From Carettochelys insculpta (lineage: Eukaryota; Chordata; Testudines; Carettochelyidae), in assembly GCF_033958435.1 (NCBI RefSeq), contig NC_134138.1, positions 265,461,798-265,525,797 of the forward strand: a stretch of 64,000 bases of DNA, read 5' to 3'. Below the pieces are notes generated by a model. The model worked only from the letters and a program-made list of their open reading frames with translations. It had not been told where the DNA came from and did not search any database. Each line of letters begins with the position of its first letter. Position 1 is the stretch's first letter. Shown piece by piece: positions 1 through 11,985 of the stretch. The position numbers and the translations under genes are program-made.

Positions 1-568
1 AAGTTCTCTGCAGCTCAGCTGTCACAATTCTGCTGACTCCCATGACAGCTGGGCTGCAACTGGCTTCCCTCCATTGCTGCAAGAGGTATTCAGCAGCAGG
101 TTGGACTCCCTGGCAGCTCGTCCTCATCACAGTTTTGGCTGCACATCTCTGCTCTGTTATTTGTACCTTGACATTATCTGAATCCCTTCCATGTCCCTTG
201 TCTTGAGATATGTGTTGCAGAGGGCACAGACATCATGTGTCTCATTCTGGGGAACAAGGAAGACGCTTTGATAAAGCAGAGGTTCAGATTTATAGGAGCA
301 TACTGCACAGGACTTCCAGCCAGGGACCATGTTGTATAGCATTTGTTTTCTACTCTGTCTAGAGTTCCAGTCAGCATAAAGATGAATACACATTGCTGCA
401 AGGTAGTACCTGTATTTCATTTCTTAACTTGACAAGAGACCTTCCACATACTATCCAAGCTGTAACCACACTGTCAGGTAGAAAGGAAGTGCCTTATTAA
501 AAGCTGGAAAGCAAATTTATTGCTTGTAATAACTTTATACATCAGAAGCTGGGCCAAACATTACTTAC
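1..568 (-). other. ACTR3B intron 2 (right part), no coding exon seen
   Basis: This stretch follows the splice donor of ACTR3B exon 2 on the minus strand and is therefore intronic. I searched both strands for the next Arp3 exon, which should encode the segment after FIIPSC, and saw nothing similar. Short open frames here have no recognisable domain. Confidence 0.6.
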
Positions 569-624
569 ATGATGGAATAATGAACTGTGGTTCCGTATTT
601 CCCGCATAACCAAGTTTTGTGTAC
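569..624 (-). CDS. ACTR3B: ACTR3B exon 2 (actin-related protein 3 subunit, partial gene)
   Basis: This 56-nt exon encodes residues 15-33, read on the minus strand as [19 protein letters not shown], the strongly conserved start of the actin fold in Arp3. The acceptor is ttttag before base 624 and the donor is gtaagt at 568-563, both canonical. Exon 1 ends in phase 2 and this exon starts with the completing base (GG/G TAC), so the frame is continuous. It ends in phase 1, with T of the following Cys codon. Arp3 is the nucleotide-binding subunit of the Arp2/3 complex, which nucleates branched actin filaments in the cytoplasm. [13 protein letters not shown] is shared by ACTR3 and ACTR3B, so this exon alone does not separate them. 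Divergent XRCC2 on the other side favours ACTR3B. Later exons are outside the window. Confidence 0.93.
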
Positions 625-950
625 CTAAAAAAAGTTATCAAAAGTTTTTTAGCTGCATCAAGACAAAAAAAAAATCAGTTCACATTTTCAAATTAAAACT
701 GACTATACAAAGTGAAGATAATGATCACACTTCTTACTCTGTGAATGCTAAACAAATGTAAGGACTATCCCCTTTGTTAAGTACTGTCAAACATTCTCAT
801 TTTACAACTGAAAAGGTATTCTTACTCCCCTACTCCATTCTAACTACAAACTTAACTAGGGTCTCTCCATCTCAATTATTACATATGAGGGGCAGAATTC
901 TGCAGGACATATCATTCTGTTAACACAAGTATGGCCATACTGAGTCAAAC

Positions 951-1057
951 TGAGGGGAGGGATAGCTCAGTGGTTAGAGCTTGGGCCTTATAAACCCAGG
1001 GTTGTGACTTCAATCCTTGAGGGGGCCATTTAGGGGTCTGGGGCAGACAGATTTTAA
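951..1057 (+). mobile_element. tRNA-derived SINE of the turtle pol III type, head part
   Basis: The sequence gggatagctcagtggttaga is a tRNA-like A box and ggttgtgacttcaatcc, about 40 bases on, is the B box. It continues into the family phrase gagggggccatttaggggtc. The CR1-like tail present in the copies at 17132 and 49140 is missing, so this copy is 3'-truncated. Family identity comes from memory of the tortoise SINE and from comparison with the other two copies here. Confidence 0.85.
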
Positions 1058-1628
1058 AATATCAGCTGCACAGCATAGAATACTTAAACTGAGGCAGCTG
1101 ACTTTATCCACTTCAATCATAGCACCAAGGCCAAGAGTGCTCCAGGGCTGGAGCATCACCAGAAAAAGTTAGCAAGTGCCTATCACACACCAGTAGCCAA
1201 GCCCCTTTTCCTCCCACCCATGGCTCCCGTCTCCCTTTCAGCAACTCCCACCCATTGATGATCAACTCTTCCACATCATGCAGGAGACGCTGGGAGGGAG
1301 GAATAGTTGGGAAAGGGCACACTTGGGGATGGATATGAAACTGGGACGCAAAGGAGGGGCAGGAGCGTGGGCCTGGAAAAAGAGGCTGAGTGAAGGTAGA
1401 GCCTGGGGAAGAACAGGGCTTGACCACTCCTTGGAAAAGTTCAATACCTGGCTTACCAATGATGCTTCTACTTTTACAGTAATATTGTTTAAAAAAACCC
1501 ACAAAAGTAAACTTTGCTGTTGAAGGTCTAGATTTAAATAAGTGTTGGAGTCTTTAATAGTTATTAAACTATTGTTACTTAATGCCAAAAAGCTTCATGA
1601 ATTTCCTGTAAATAAACAAAACAGTTGA

Positions 1629-2092
1629 GAGTACGAGTTGAATCTCTCTAATGAGGAACTCTCATCTGGCAAAATCTGTAATCCGGCATGATTTTAGTTA
1701 GCCAGGCAATCACTTACCATGGGTGTGGCCAATTTTCCTCTGGTGCCATAAAGTTTGTTGCCAATAGCCATTAGTCCTGGCTCTCAGTGTTCTGTGCTGT
1801 TATTTAGCTCTAATTTCTCCTAAACGTCTTCTAAGTCCAGTAAGCAGTGGAAGTGGTGGTAATGCTGCTAGACAATCTTGACTTTCCCTGGTTCTGCAAA
1901 TTCTTTCATTCGACACCAGTCAGAGGAATGTTGGGGGGGCCAATGGAAGCAATATAAGGACATGCTGAAGGTACACATGAAAAAATGCAGCATTGATGTC
2001 GACACTTGGGAGAACCTTGCCCAACACTGTCCGCAGTGGAGCGTAATGCTAGAGAACTGAGAGTGCCGGAGTAGAGTGATTCAACCTGTACT
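1629..2092. mobile_element. Tigger/pogo-like non-autonomous DNA transposon
   Basis: The ends are imperfect inverted repeats: agtacgagttgaatctctct on the left and, reversed, agtacaggttgaatcactct on the right. Internal phrases such as aatccggca and gtgccgga match the Tigger/TcMar style. No transposase frame is present. A LINE fragment (1922-2055) interrupts the right arm just after cgacaccagtcag. Confidence 0.65.
1922..2055 (+). mobile_element. LINE 3' fragment inside the Tigger-like element
   Basis: The plus strand reads GGQWKQYKDMLKVHMKKC followed by DVDTWENLAQHCPQW, the C-terminal region of an EN/RT LINE family. The same region is present, inverted and more decayed, at 2516-2803. It is a short, strongly 5'-truncated piece with no catalytic domain. 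Confidence 0.6.
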
Positions 2093-2334
2093 TATCTAGG
2101 AAAAGAGCTTAGTTTTCACAGCTAAAATGCCACTGGACAACAATGACTTCAACTACAAAAATGTGTTACTTTTAAGTTTTTTATTTCAGACTTCCAAAGA
2201 AAAAAAAAAGCAATTGTTAAAACTTATCCATTTAATTTTTATAAGAATTCTTTTTAAATTGGGAATTCCAACAAGTGTATTTTTTCCTTCATTCCTATAA
2301 ACTCATATCATTCACTATGTTTTTAAGAAAAAGG

Positions 2335-5300
2335 GCTCCTCTACTCTCTCCTCTGGGGATCACTCGATAACAAGGGGGACATCTTCCTGTCACCCTCCCA
2401 TTTGTGTGTCTGTTGATGGCTGATCACCCTGATTCTGGAGCTGCAGGTCTTCTGACAGAAGAGGCGGGTGCTGGTAGCTGCTGTGTAGCAGGACCTCTCA
2501 AACTGCACCAACACCTCACAAATTACTGTTCTCCACTGGGGACAGTCTTGGGCGAGGCTCTCCCAAGCATTGACACCAATGCTGCACTTTTTCCACGTGC
2601 ACCTTCAGCACATCCTTATATTGCTTCCATTGGCCCCCAACACTCCTCTGTCCTTCCTCCAACTTGGAAGGGAGAACCTGTTTTGGGAGGCGCTGATCAG
2701 ACATCCAAAATACATGACCAGTCCAAGGAAGTTGTTGATGAATGATAATGGCTTCAGTGCTGGTCATGTTCAACAATTCTAGGAGGCTAGCGTTCATATA
2801 CATATCCTCCCAAGAAATATTTAGGATTCTCCTGAGGGAGTGTGAATATTGTTCAAATGATGCTTGTATGTTGTCCAGGTTTCACATGCATACAGTAGCA
2901 TTGGAACAACCACTGAAAAATATACAAGGAGCTTATCTTGGGATAGATGTCCCCATTCTCTAAGACCCTTTGGCTCAGGCAGGTGAAAGCAGAGCTTGCA
3001 CTGCTCAGAGGATGCTGGATTTCAACATCAATGTTGACTTTAGTGGAAAGATGACTTCCAAGGCATGGGAAATGTTCCACATTTACCAGCAGTTCTCCAC
3101 TGACTTCAACAGAAGGTACCTGAGATTTTCCTGTTCACGATGGTTCGTGGAGCACCTTTGTCTTTTTGATATTCAGTGTGAGGCCGAGAATATCATATCC
3201 TTCAGCAAGGCACTTTAAATGGCCTGAAGGGCTGCAGGTAAAAGAGCAGCAACCATATCGTTATCCACATACTGGAGCTTCATTATAGAGGTCCTGGAGG
3301 TCTTGCTTTTTGCCTTTGGTCTCCTGAGATTCAAAAGCTTTCTGTTCATTCTATAGACAACCTTCACCCCATCTGGAAGCTTGCCATCAATGAGGTGAAG
3401 GGTCATGGCGATGAAGATGAATAACAGTGATGGGGCAATAATGCAGACTTGTTTAACTCCAATTTTGACTTCAAAGAGGTAGCTCTGGTATAAGCTATTG
3501 CTCAATACTATGGCAGTCATGTTGTCCTAAAGCAGCCTCAAGATGCTAATGAATTTTGTGGGGCAACTGATCTTTCAGAGGGTGGTCTACAGGGCGCTAT
3601 GACTGACTGAGTCAAATGCTTTGGTCAGGTCTATGAAACTTATGCATAACACTTGGTTGTGTTCATGACATTTTTCTTGCAGTTGCTGGGAGGTGAAGAT
3701 CATGTCCACTCTTCCTTAGAAGGTTTGGAAGCCACACTGGGATTCTGGGAGAATTTCTTCCATAATCTCACTTGTCATCCTTCTTGAAGAGACTGAAGAT
3801 CAATGTATCTCTGGAATCCCACCATGTCTGTTCCCTATCCCAGATCTTGCGAATCAGGAGGTGAAGCTGTTTGTAGAGCTCTGGCCCACCCTTCTTTGAA
3901 GACTTTGGCAGGCATTTCTGCTAGTCCAGCTGCCTTGAAGCACTTAATTGCTTTGATGGCAGCGTGGATCTCACTCAGGTAAGAAGTGTTGCAAGAACAT
4001 CCCGAGGTGGCTGCTGTGAAATTTGATCAAAGGAATTCTAGGACCACAGTGATGGTTGAAGAGCTCATTATAGTGCTCCCCACAGCAAAAAGCAATGACT
4101 TCATTGTCTTTCAAGAGTTGGGCACCATCCTTTGATCTCAGAGGATTGATTCCAAGTTTCTCAGTCCACAAAACAGCTGTGGTAGCAATGAAGAAACCTC
4201 CTGTATCATTGATGTTTGCAAGATGCTGCAGTTCTTGTAATTTTCACACCACCACTGCTTTTTTCCCCAGAGTCCTTGTTTTACACTGGGCTTCTGGTAT
4301 GCACTTCTCTCTTCACTGTGCAGCTGATGTAACTTTGCTGAGCCTTAAAGGCTTTCCTTTTTGCATCATTCTCAAACCAGTCCTAATGGTTCCTGGACTG
4401 CTAGCCAATGGTTTCGCCACAAGTTCCAGTGATGGCCTTTTTCAGTTGTCACCAGCACTCTTCCACAGCTTCAGGACATACCGTCGACAGCTTCCTTTAG
4501 AGCACTGTCTGGAAGTCACTTCATCTGATGGGGTCCTTCAAGCCTTGTACATTGATCTTCCATCAGATCTGTTTCATCTGACTTCTCCATTTGGTGACAA
4601 TCCTCAGTCATTGTGGATTGAATAAGGCCATGATCAGTCCAGCACTCATCAGAAATAGTCACTGCACATGTGAGAAGGACATCACGCTGATCCTGAGCGC
4701 AGATGATGACAATCTATGAGGTGCCAAGTGCTTCGACTGAAGATGTTGCCATGAGGTCTTACTTTTTTTTTTCCTGGCGGAAGAGGGCGTTTGTGATTAA
4801 AAGATCATATTTTGTAAGGAGAAGCACTCCACTGGAGTTGGTGTTGCCAGCTCCTTCTTTCTGAAAGGCAGTCTGCAAGAGGTCTATGCCTCTTCAGACC
4901 CTGGCATTGAAATCCCAAGAGCATAATCTTGTCTTCTTTGGGGATGTCTTTCAGGAGTGTGTCCAATTTTGTGTGGAACTTCTCCTTCACATCATCTTCA
5001 GCATCTAGAGTTAGTGTATAAGCACTGACGACAGTTGCTGTTGGTTTTTGGCAAGCTTCAAGTGGAGAATCATGAGATGCTCACAGATGCCAACATAGAC
5101 ATCAGATAGGATCTTTGTCAGTTTGTTTCTGATGGCAAATCCTACTCCATTAATTCATTTTTCTTCCTTTGGGGTTCCCTTCCAGAAAAATGAGTACCCT
5201 CTGTCTTCTTCTCTTAGCTGTCCTTCTAGTCTGCATGTTTCTGCCAGGGCAGCTAAATCGATACTGAATCGTCACAGCTTGTGGGCGATAACTATCATGC

Positions 5301-5355
5301 ACGTTTCAGGTCACCTACTGTCTGGGTTGTCCATTAGAGTCTGAATATTCTATGT
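2335..5355 (-). mobile_element. Decayed EN/RT LINE (3 kb)
   Basis: On the minus strand the order is endonuclease, reverse transcriptase, C-terminal region. Around 4990-4850 there is LKDIPKEDKIMLLGFQCQG, corresponding to a GDFNA-type endonuclease motif. At 3520-3215 there is VKQVCIIAPSLL and YVDND, degraded forms of VKQGC..AP and YADD. At 2803-2516 there is QWKQYKDVLKVHVEK. Many stops and frameshifts show it is long dead. The clade is related to the LINE copies at 12464 and 50762 but more diverged. The 5' end abuts a poly(A)/poly(G) run. Confidence 0.7.
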
Positions 5356-5357
5356 TC

Positions 5358-5382
5358 AAAAAAAAAAAAAAGGGGGGGGGGG
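5358..5382. repeat. Poly(A)14-poly(G)11 run
   Basis: A homopolymer pair of 14 A followed by 11 G lies at the end of the LINE relic. G-runs of this length are prone to sequencing and assembly error. Confidence 0.9.
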
Positions 5383-6799
5383 CTATAAATCAATTTGGCT
5401 TCCAGTAACATGGTATTCTAGTTTTCAAACCTTAAGTATTGATTAAGTTATGCCAAAACAGAGCACTACTCCAAATTTCTCCATTTTATCTCTTTTCTAT
5501 AAGATTTATTGAGAAGCAGTCCTTCTCCAAGTTCATCCTATTATTCTGTTTCCTCTGGGTTCAGTCGCTTAACAAATGCACAGTGATGCCAATTTTGAGG
5601 CCTGTACTTGATTTGGTGATTGCTGCTTTTCTGTTTGGTTTTATGAGGAACAATCCCATTCCAGGCACATCCCATTTTCCTGGTACAATCAAGCCCTGAC
5701 ACTGCTTTAAGTTACAATAAGAGGAAGGCCTGTATCAAATTTGATGGTCCTAGTTCTTACCATTTAGCAGCAGTTCCTGATCAAACAGAGAAATAGATAT
5801 AGAAAAACTCTCAAACATATAGCAGATTACAAATTGAGATTTTTAAGTGAGTACTGGTGGTTAATATTTCTTTTACTGTTTATATAATTCAGCGTGCTTA
5901 AACTGAAGTGTCTGGGTAACTCTATTTAAGATAATAAGCTGGTATATTATTCCCTTAAAGGAATAATGGACTTAAAATATTTGTACTGTTCAAAAGCAGA
6001 CTGGGCAATATAGGATATACATATCTGGAGGAAAATCTGGGGCTGGAAGCATGCTGGATTACCCAGTAGCATACCCTTAGGCTAGAGAGAGCCAGTATGT
6101 AACTGACAGGCTGCAGTTTCATATAAACACAAGGTGTAGCTTGCACGTTAGAAGACTGTTAAACACACTGGACTAGATAAATTTAAGAGACAGGGAGTAA
6201 GGTGGAAGCTTCTACAGCAAGGGACTGTAAGGCACCTAAGGGTGCAGGGCAGGGGTCTCACTGTCTCTCACTCATCCGAATTACACCCCAGTATACCAGA
6301 TCCCCCCACCCTCTGCAGAAGAGTAAGCTAATGTAAATATGGGGTTTTCAATAAAAAGTTTGTGTTCCCCATATTTTCTGAGAAATTAAGCTCAACACTG
6401 CTTTTACAGCCCCAACTTTTTGAGAAGCACTGGAAAAGAAGATGGAGCAGAGCTCAAACAAATGCTTAAATAGGGTTAACAGAGGAAGTAATATAACGGT
6501 GGTATACTCTGACTGTTAAAGATTATTATCGAGTGGCAGTAGACTCTTCAGTGATTAGACACTTAAGTGAATTTTGATTTTAAGCTCAATTTTGTACTAC
6601 CTCAAAAATCCACAACCAACAGAATACCTGCCTGAAAGATAACAGATAAGACTGAGTTAAGAAGAATTTTATCAACTGTGAAATGGATTTAAAAGGGGGT
6701 CCCAGAATTCTCACATATACAAAACAAAGTGTTCCCCAATGTTCAAAAAAATTGTTGTTCTCCCACTTTCTAATAAAAGTAAGAGAGATGGATTTAAAT

Positions 6800-6825
6800 A
6801 CACACACACACACACACACACACAC
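6800..6825. repeat. (AC)13 microsatellite
   Basis: Uninterrupted AC dinucleotide repeat of 26 bp in ACTR3B intron 1. Confidence 0.97.
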
Positions 6826-7349
6826 TGTATCCCTCTAATAGTGATCTAATGCATACGAAAAATTAAGCAATACAATTAGTTTTGAAAGTTGACAATATTT
6901 TAAATAGGAGAGTCAGAAAGGAACATCAGCTCTTATGCTCTTAAAATAGACTGACCTTCTCCACATGAAGATTGATGTGAATGTGTAAATTGATCACTAG
7001 ATATATGCATACATGGAGAAAGGAGATTTATTTCACCAAAATTAAGTTAATCAGATAAGGTGTTTGCAGCCTAAGACATTTTAAGATGAAGTGGACACCC
7101 AGATCGAAAATACTTCTTAACAGATATTTGTTTGAAAAGTAAGATAGAAAAATAAATTATAATTTTATTAGATTTCTGACAAGGAAAAATAAATCTGTTT
7201 TCTGCTGCCATTAGAAGTTCATTGACAGCCCCTTCTATACTCCCTTACTGCCCACCTGGTAATTCCATGTATCTGCCGGTTAAGCAGCTCTTCAACATAT
7301 TCTAGCTGTGTCTCTCTTGCGAGAAAACCTCCTCACAGCAATGTTTCCT

Positions 7350-7510
7350 GTAAGCAGAGCACTTGGGCAACTGCCCAAGAGAAATTCAGGCACTGCCTAG
7401 CTGATTAACAGAGCACCCCCAGCACCCACGGCTGGCAGCAGGTGTTTCTACTGGTGGTGAAGATCCTTCACTGCACATAAAACTTATTCCACCCTGGGAT
7501 GGAAAAAAAA
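7350..7510. repeat. Degenerate interspersed repeat, same family as 63407-63605
   Basis: The block cacttgggcaactgcccaag, gattaacagagcacccccag and ctggtggtgaagat, then cataaaacttattcca, parallels gcttgggcagctgcccagga, gattagcagagcacccacag, attggtggtgcacat and cataacaaaatttattctga at 63430-63580 in the same order. It is probably a hAT-type non-autonomous element. No terminal duplications were found. Confidence 0.6.
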
Positions 7511-7971
7511 AATAGAGCCTCACAGGCTTACTTACATGAGAAGAACAACAATTAATACATGAACAAAGCATCAGCCTTCAGCATCAGAAATGTGCACATG
7601 GGAAAATAATATATCAACACTTGTGGCACACATTTTCAGGACTCTACGTACAAAAAAGGAAAGGCATCACTCCTAAGTAGAATACTTCGGTAAATTTAAG
7701 TGTAAATGCCCAGAACTCCAAATATTTGTTTCTTCTAACTTTGGCTTTAATTTCTGAGTTCCCCAGGGAAGGCACAGAGAAAATTTTTTAATTTTAACCA
7801 CCTCTATTGTTCTAGTAAGAACTTTTGTCCTTTAGTTATTGTTACACACTCCCAAATATCTCCATCTTATAAGTTTTGCCTTGGGAATTTGAATGAATTA
7901 GCAGATGCTTGTAAAGGAAGTGGATTGAGTTATACAGCATATCCCATGAGTGGCCACTTGTGGCTATAGAG

Positions 7972-8547
7972 CAGGGGTGAGCAAACTTTTATGTTGAGCC
8001 CCACTTTTTGGCACTGCAATTAGTCATCCTCCCCCAACCTGGGGGAGGACATTAGGAAGGAATGTGGGGGGTGGTGCACTCAGAAAGAAGGTGAAATGCT
8101 CAGGAAAGGGATGGGATGCTCAGGAAGTAGATGCTGGGTGACTCCAGGGGGTGCCCCGAAGGAGGAAGAGGTGCTCAGGGGGAGGAGCCCAGGAGAGTAT
8201 GTGGGGGACTCACAGATGTGCAGTGTTGACAAGCAGCAGTGGCACCAGGCTGAAGGCAGCGCTGCACCTCACAGGCACCACTCACTACACACCAGCATCT
8301 CAGGGGACTTTGGGGGCCAGTGTGACTCAGGCTGCAGGAACCAATGCAGCCACCTCAATGAGCTAGCTTCCCCGATGCCTCGTTCCAGGCCTCTGCACAT
8401 TCTGAGTGGCTCAGCAGCAGTGGGGGAGTTCCCTTGACAACAGCAGCAGCAGAGGCCACAGGGGGAGGAATACAGGACAGGGGAGGCAGCAAAAGCTGGG
8501 GGAGGAACCAATCGTGCTGCAACCGCCCCATGTGGCGCAACCCCCTG
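7972..8547. mobile_element. hAT-type non-autonomous element
   Basis: It begins CAGGGGTGAGCAAACTTTT and ends, reversed, CAGGGGGTTGCGCC, the CAGGGG start typical of hAT elements. The flanking octamers ctatagag (7964-7971) and ctctaaaa (8548-8555) are only an imperfect target duplication. The GC-rich interior has no transposase similarity, and its open frames look incidental. Confidence 0.55.
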
Positions 8548-9492
8548 CTCTAAAACCACATATGACTCCTTTAACATTAAAGTGCAGCTCCCCTACCTCG
8601 CTCCATTCTCTATCTACCAGAGTGGGTGCAAGGAGAACAGGACCTGTGCCTTGGAATGGGCTGGTGAGGTAGGCACTTCTGCCCTTCAGGGAGAAGGGTT
8701 TTGGGGCTTCAGCAGATGTAAGACTGAAGCTCGGAGCCCCAGAGGTGTGCCCTAGTTCTCAAACTTCTTAGAACTGTCATATGCAGCTTGGAGAGTCACC
8801 ACCTCAGCATATCCCTGTGTTACTAATTCTATCATTTATCAACAGTCCTCAGCACACACAATGAATCACAAGCTCTTTCTTGAGATTAACACCACGATTG
8901 GCCCCTGTTGGTCTTGTTCCAGTATTTTTTTCCATTTCTTCCTGGCTCAATCTTGCTCATGTTGGATTTAAAATCCCTCTGCTGAAAAGTCCTCCCCCCT
9001 CTGAGAACAGACTGCAAACCATGCCAAGTGTTAGCAGAATTAGGACACTGTCCTGTCTTATCCGAATTAGGGTAAAATGGAGGCAGGGATTTGGAAATCA
9101 CAGGCATTCATTTTTTCAGACATGGTCTCAATGAAGATTTTTCTAGGAAACCCCCTATAATTTAATCCCTACACACCAAATCAAGTAATAGCAATCTCTT
9201 CATTTGTCTTGAATTGTTACTCTCTCTCACTATCTGCTTGGTCATTTTTCAACAACTGGCAGGAGGGTTTGCAGGATGACTGATCAGCTGTAAAGAATGA
9301 AATAGTGAGGTTTAGGAATCATTCCTCAAACCAAAAGCAAAGTTTGTGTCCTGCCAGAGAGAGCTATTCCATATCATGCATTTTTTATAAGGATTCACTC
9401 TGACACTTTTACAGATCTCCAATGATGGGTAAATATTAGGTAAATCTGGTAAAGTGTATGTCTTTAACACTAATACTTCGCTAGGACACAGA

Positions 9493-10183
9493 AGCTGCGT
9501 CTACACGTGCACGCTACTTCGAAGTAGCGGCAGTAACTTCGAAATAGTGCCCGTCACGTCTACACGTGTTGGGCGCTATTTCGAAGTTGAAATCAACGTT
9601 AGGCGGCGAGACGTCGAAGTCGCTAACCCCATGAGGGGATGGGAATAGCGCCCTACTTCGACGTTCAACATCGAAGTAGGGACGTGTAGACGATCCGCGT
9701 CCCGCAACATCGAAATAGCGGGGTCCTCCATGGCAGCCATCAGCTGGGGGGTTGAGAGATACTCTCTCTCCAGCCCTTGCGGGGCTCTGTGGTCACCGTG
9801 GGCAGCAGCCCTTAGCCCAGGGCTTCTGGCTGCTGCTGCTGCAGCTGGGGGTCCGTGCTGCATATACAGGGTCTGCAACTAGTTGTTGGCTCTGTGTATC
9901 TTGCACTGTTTACTGAAAGTGTGTCTGGGAGGGGCCCTTTAAGGGAGCGACTTGCTGTTGAGTCCGCCCCGTGACCCTGTCTGCAGCTGTGCCTGGCTCC
10001 CTTATTTCGATGTGTGCTACTTTGCCGTGTAGACGTTCCCTCGCTGCGCCTATTTCGATGTCGGGCTGCGCAACGTCGAAGTTGAACATCGACGTTGCCG
10101 GCCCTGGAGGACGTGTAGACGTTATTCATCGAAATACATTGAAATAAGCTATTTCGAAGTTGGGTGCACGTGTAGACGTAGCC
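9493..10183. mobile_element. Harbinger internal-deletion derivative (691 bp)
   Basis: The left end AGCTGCGTCTACACGTGCAC and right end (reversed GGCTACGTCTACACGTGCAC) are inverted repeats, flanked by a 3-bp duplication aga (9490-9492 and 10184-10186). The left 270 bp parallels 36150-36430 of the large Harbinger element, including the phrase gcggggtcctccatggc. The right part parallels 40440-40737, including gtgtctgggaggggcccttt and the TTTCGATGTGTGCTACTTT block. Both genes of the large element are absent, so it could only move using transposase supplied in trans. Confidence 0.85.
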
Positions 10184-11716
10184 AGAGACACACATAAATG
10201 ATTACAGCAACTCATGTCAAGTAAATCAAAATGAGAATCACAAATTGCCCAATGGAATTTCAAGCAGGGGCAGAAGTGGAAAATGGAAGAGACAAAAGTA
10301 ATCCCACCCTACTGAAACACAGACTATTGGAACCCTTGACTGGAAACTAAGGACTACACTACACCTGCCTTGAAAGAGCCATTATAAATATGTGACAGAC
10401 TGGTGTGTTCATAGGTGAGATTCATTTTAAGTTTTGTTGGAGAACTAATCTGTTTTGGGGTAATAAAAAATGTACACGAATGTATGACATTCTCCTACAG
10501 AAAAGCCACATCAATGTTAGTAAAGTATCTCAACTATCAGTATACCCAGACCAAAAAAAAACACCACACCTTCTTGATTGGAAAGATGGTTTAACTTTAA
10601 GGAAACTAACACAATTAATACAATATTGCCTTCCTGAATCAGCTGGAAGACTGATCTCAGAGCACAACTTGCATAAACCAAGATTGTCGCTGGACAGTTA
10701 GTTACTTGAGGGACAAGATCTCACCCCCTCCTCAGAGCTGTGAAGCTACTCCATAATTGCTACTCCAGATGCAGGGTTAAAGTAGCTTCTGTGCACTCCA
10801 CCCATGAAACATAAACAGAGTGGCTAATAAGTCTCAACTGAAAGACAGGGGTTCCGCAAGATGACACTGTGCGGCTGACAGCAAGTGGGTAGGATCTGTT
10901 CCTCAGAGAGGTGACCTGCCTCCTCTCACATCTGGGGTGCGAGCTCTGAACTGGCTGCATCCCTTCTGCCCTCCAATAATGTGCAAGTCTAGAGCTTTCC
11001 CAAGGTTTCATCCCTCTCCCCCTCATTTCAGACATCAGGTAAGATAAAGCCCCGGAATGATTTGGAAAGACTGGGAGGAAATGCCCAACACTCAGAAAAC
11101 GCACTCAGCATAGGCGATCCAGCCTCCCAAACAGAATCCCTTAGCTGACTTTATCATTTTGAATAATTAATTCCCGTTAACATTTTTAAGCCATGACCCC
11201 TTTAAAACAGTAAAGATCCTTTACAAAAATTAAACAAGTCCTGCGGGTGGGTGATGCCCTGGAGTTGACACGCGCAGAGGGGAGGGAGGCTGTTTGAGCA
11301 ACTCCAGGTTATGGGACCTTGGGCTGGAAGTGATGCCCCAAGGAGGGCAGAGGCTCCCGGGGACCAGGGGGCGGCTCGCAGCAGGGAAGGGAAGCAGAGG
11401 AAGACGGTTCTCTGGGAGGATGACAGGAGAGCAGAGATTCCCCAAGGACAGCGAGAAGAGAACACCCCATTGAGACAATGGGGGGGTAGGCGAGGGGCCC
11501 CCGGCCGGAGGAAGCCTGTTCCCAGGCCCGGGGGGACGAGCAGCTCGGGGGAGGTAACGGGGGACCAGGGGAAGGAGTCGAGGAGCTCGTGCCCAGGGAA
11601 GCTGAAGGGAGACCGGGGGAGGGCCGAGGAACATCTGCCCGGGGGAGCTGAGGGCAGGAGAACTAGACGCCCGTCGCAGGGAGCTGCCGGCCGGCCAGTC
11701 CAGCTGCCGCACTTAC

Positions 11717-11760
11717 CCCGTGCCTCCGTCAATCACACACGGCGGCAGGTAGCTCGCCAT
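11717..11760 (-). CDS. ACTR3B: ACTR3B exon 1 (start of actin-related protein 3 subunit)
   Basis: The minus strand from 11760 reads ATG and encodes MASYLPPCVIDGGTG, ending in phase 2 at a GTAAGT donor (11716-11711). It joins in frame to exon 2 (569-624), giving the Arp3 N-terminus through FIIPS. The start context is gaacATGG, with A at -3 and G at +4, a strong Kozak match. The DGGTG segment corresponds to the first phosphate-binding loop of the actin fold (DNGSG in actin, DCGTG in mammalian Arp3 as I recall), so a Gly replaces the mammalian Cys. LPPC resembles ACTR3B more than the LPAC of ACTR3. Divergent XRCC2 supports the same paralogue. The exon lies inside a CpG island. Confidence 0.93.
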
Positions 11761-11939
11761 GTTCGGGAGACGGCACCACGGACCCTACACAATCATCCGG
11801 GCCGCCGAAGCCGAAACTGCCGCTGCCTCCGCCGGCTCCCGCGGCCCGGCCCGGCCCTCACTGCATCGGCGCGCAACGAGCTCCCCACACCATGCAGGCG
11901 CCTGACATCGCCGGTTTCAGCGCACATGCGTCGCCTACG

Positions 11940-11949
11940 CCACGTGACC
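11940..11949. promoter_or_regulatory. E-box CCACGTGACC (USF-type)
   Basis: A CACGTG core with GAC on one flank lies in the ACTR3B CpG island about 180 bp upstream of the start codon. The motif match is certain; occupancy is inferred. Confidence 0.5.
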
Positions 11950-11973
11950 TGCCTTCCCCTGCCCCCTCCTCAG

Positions 11974-11985
11974 GCAGCCATCTTG
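11974..11985 (-). promoter_or_regulatory. YY1-type site CAAGATGGCTGC
   Basis: Read on the minus strand, the 12-mer matches the YY1 consensus CAAGATGGCGGC except for one base. It lies about 215 bp upstream of the ACTR3B ATG and points in the direction of transcription, as is common for YY1 near transcription starts. Confidence 0.5.

Larger units (their letters stand above)
625..11716 (-). other. ACTR3B intron 1 (11.1 kb)
   Basis: The intron is bounded by GTAAGT (11716-11711, minus) and AG (626-625). Apart from the repeats listed separately, I see no gene in it. The stretches 625-950, 5383-6799, 6826-7349, 8556-9489 and 10187-11320 are AT-rich unique-looking sequence without recognisable features. 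Around 1130-1420 there is a GC-richer block resembling the degenerate DNA-transposon relics at 20548-21350 on the basis of shared phrases (agtgct, ccagtagcc, gctgag), but I cannot delimit it. Confidence 0.85.

Noticed and set aside
951..1025. tRNA gene
   Set aside because: A and B boxes are present, but the sequence does not fold as an intact tRNA and continues into the SINE body.
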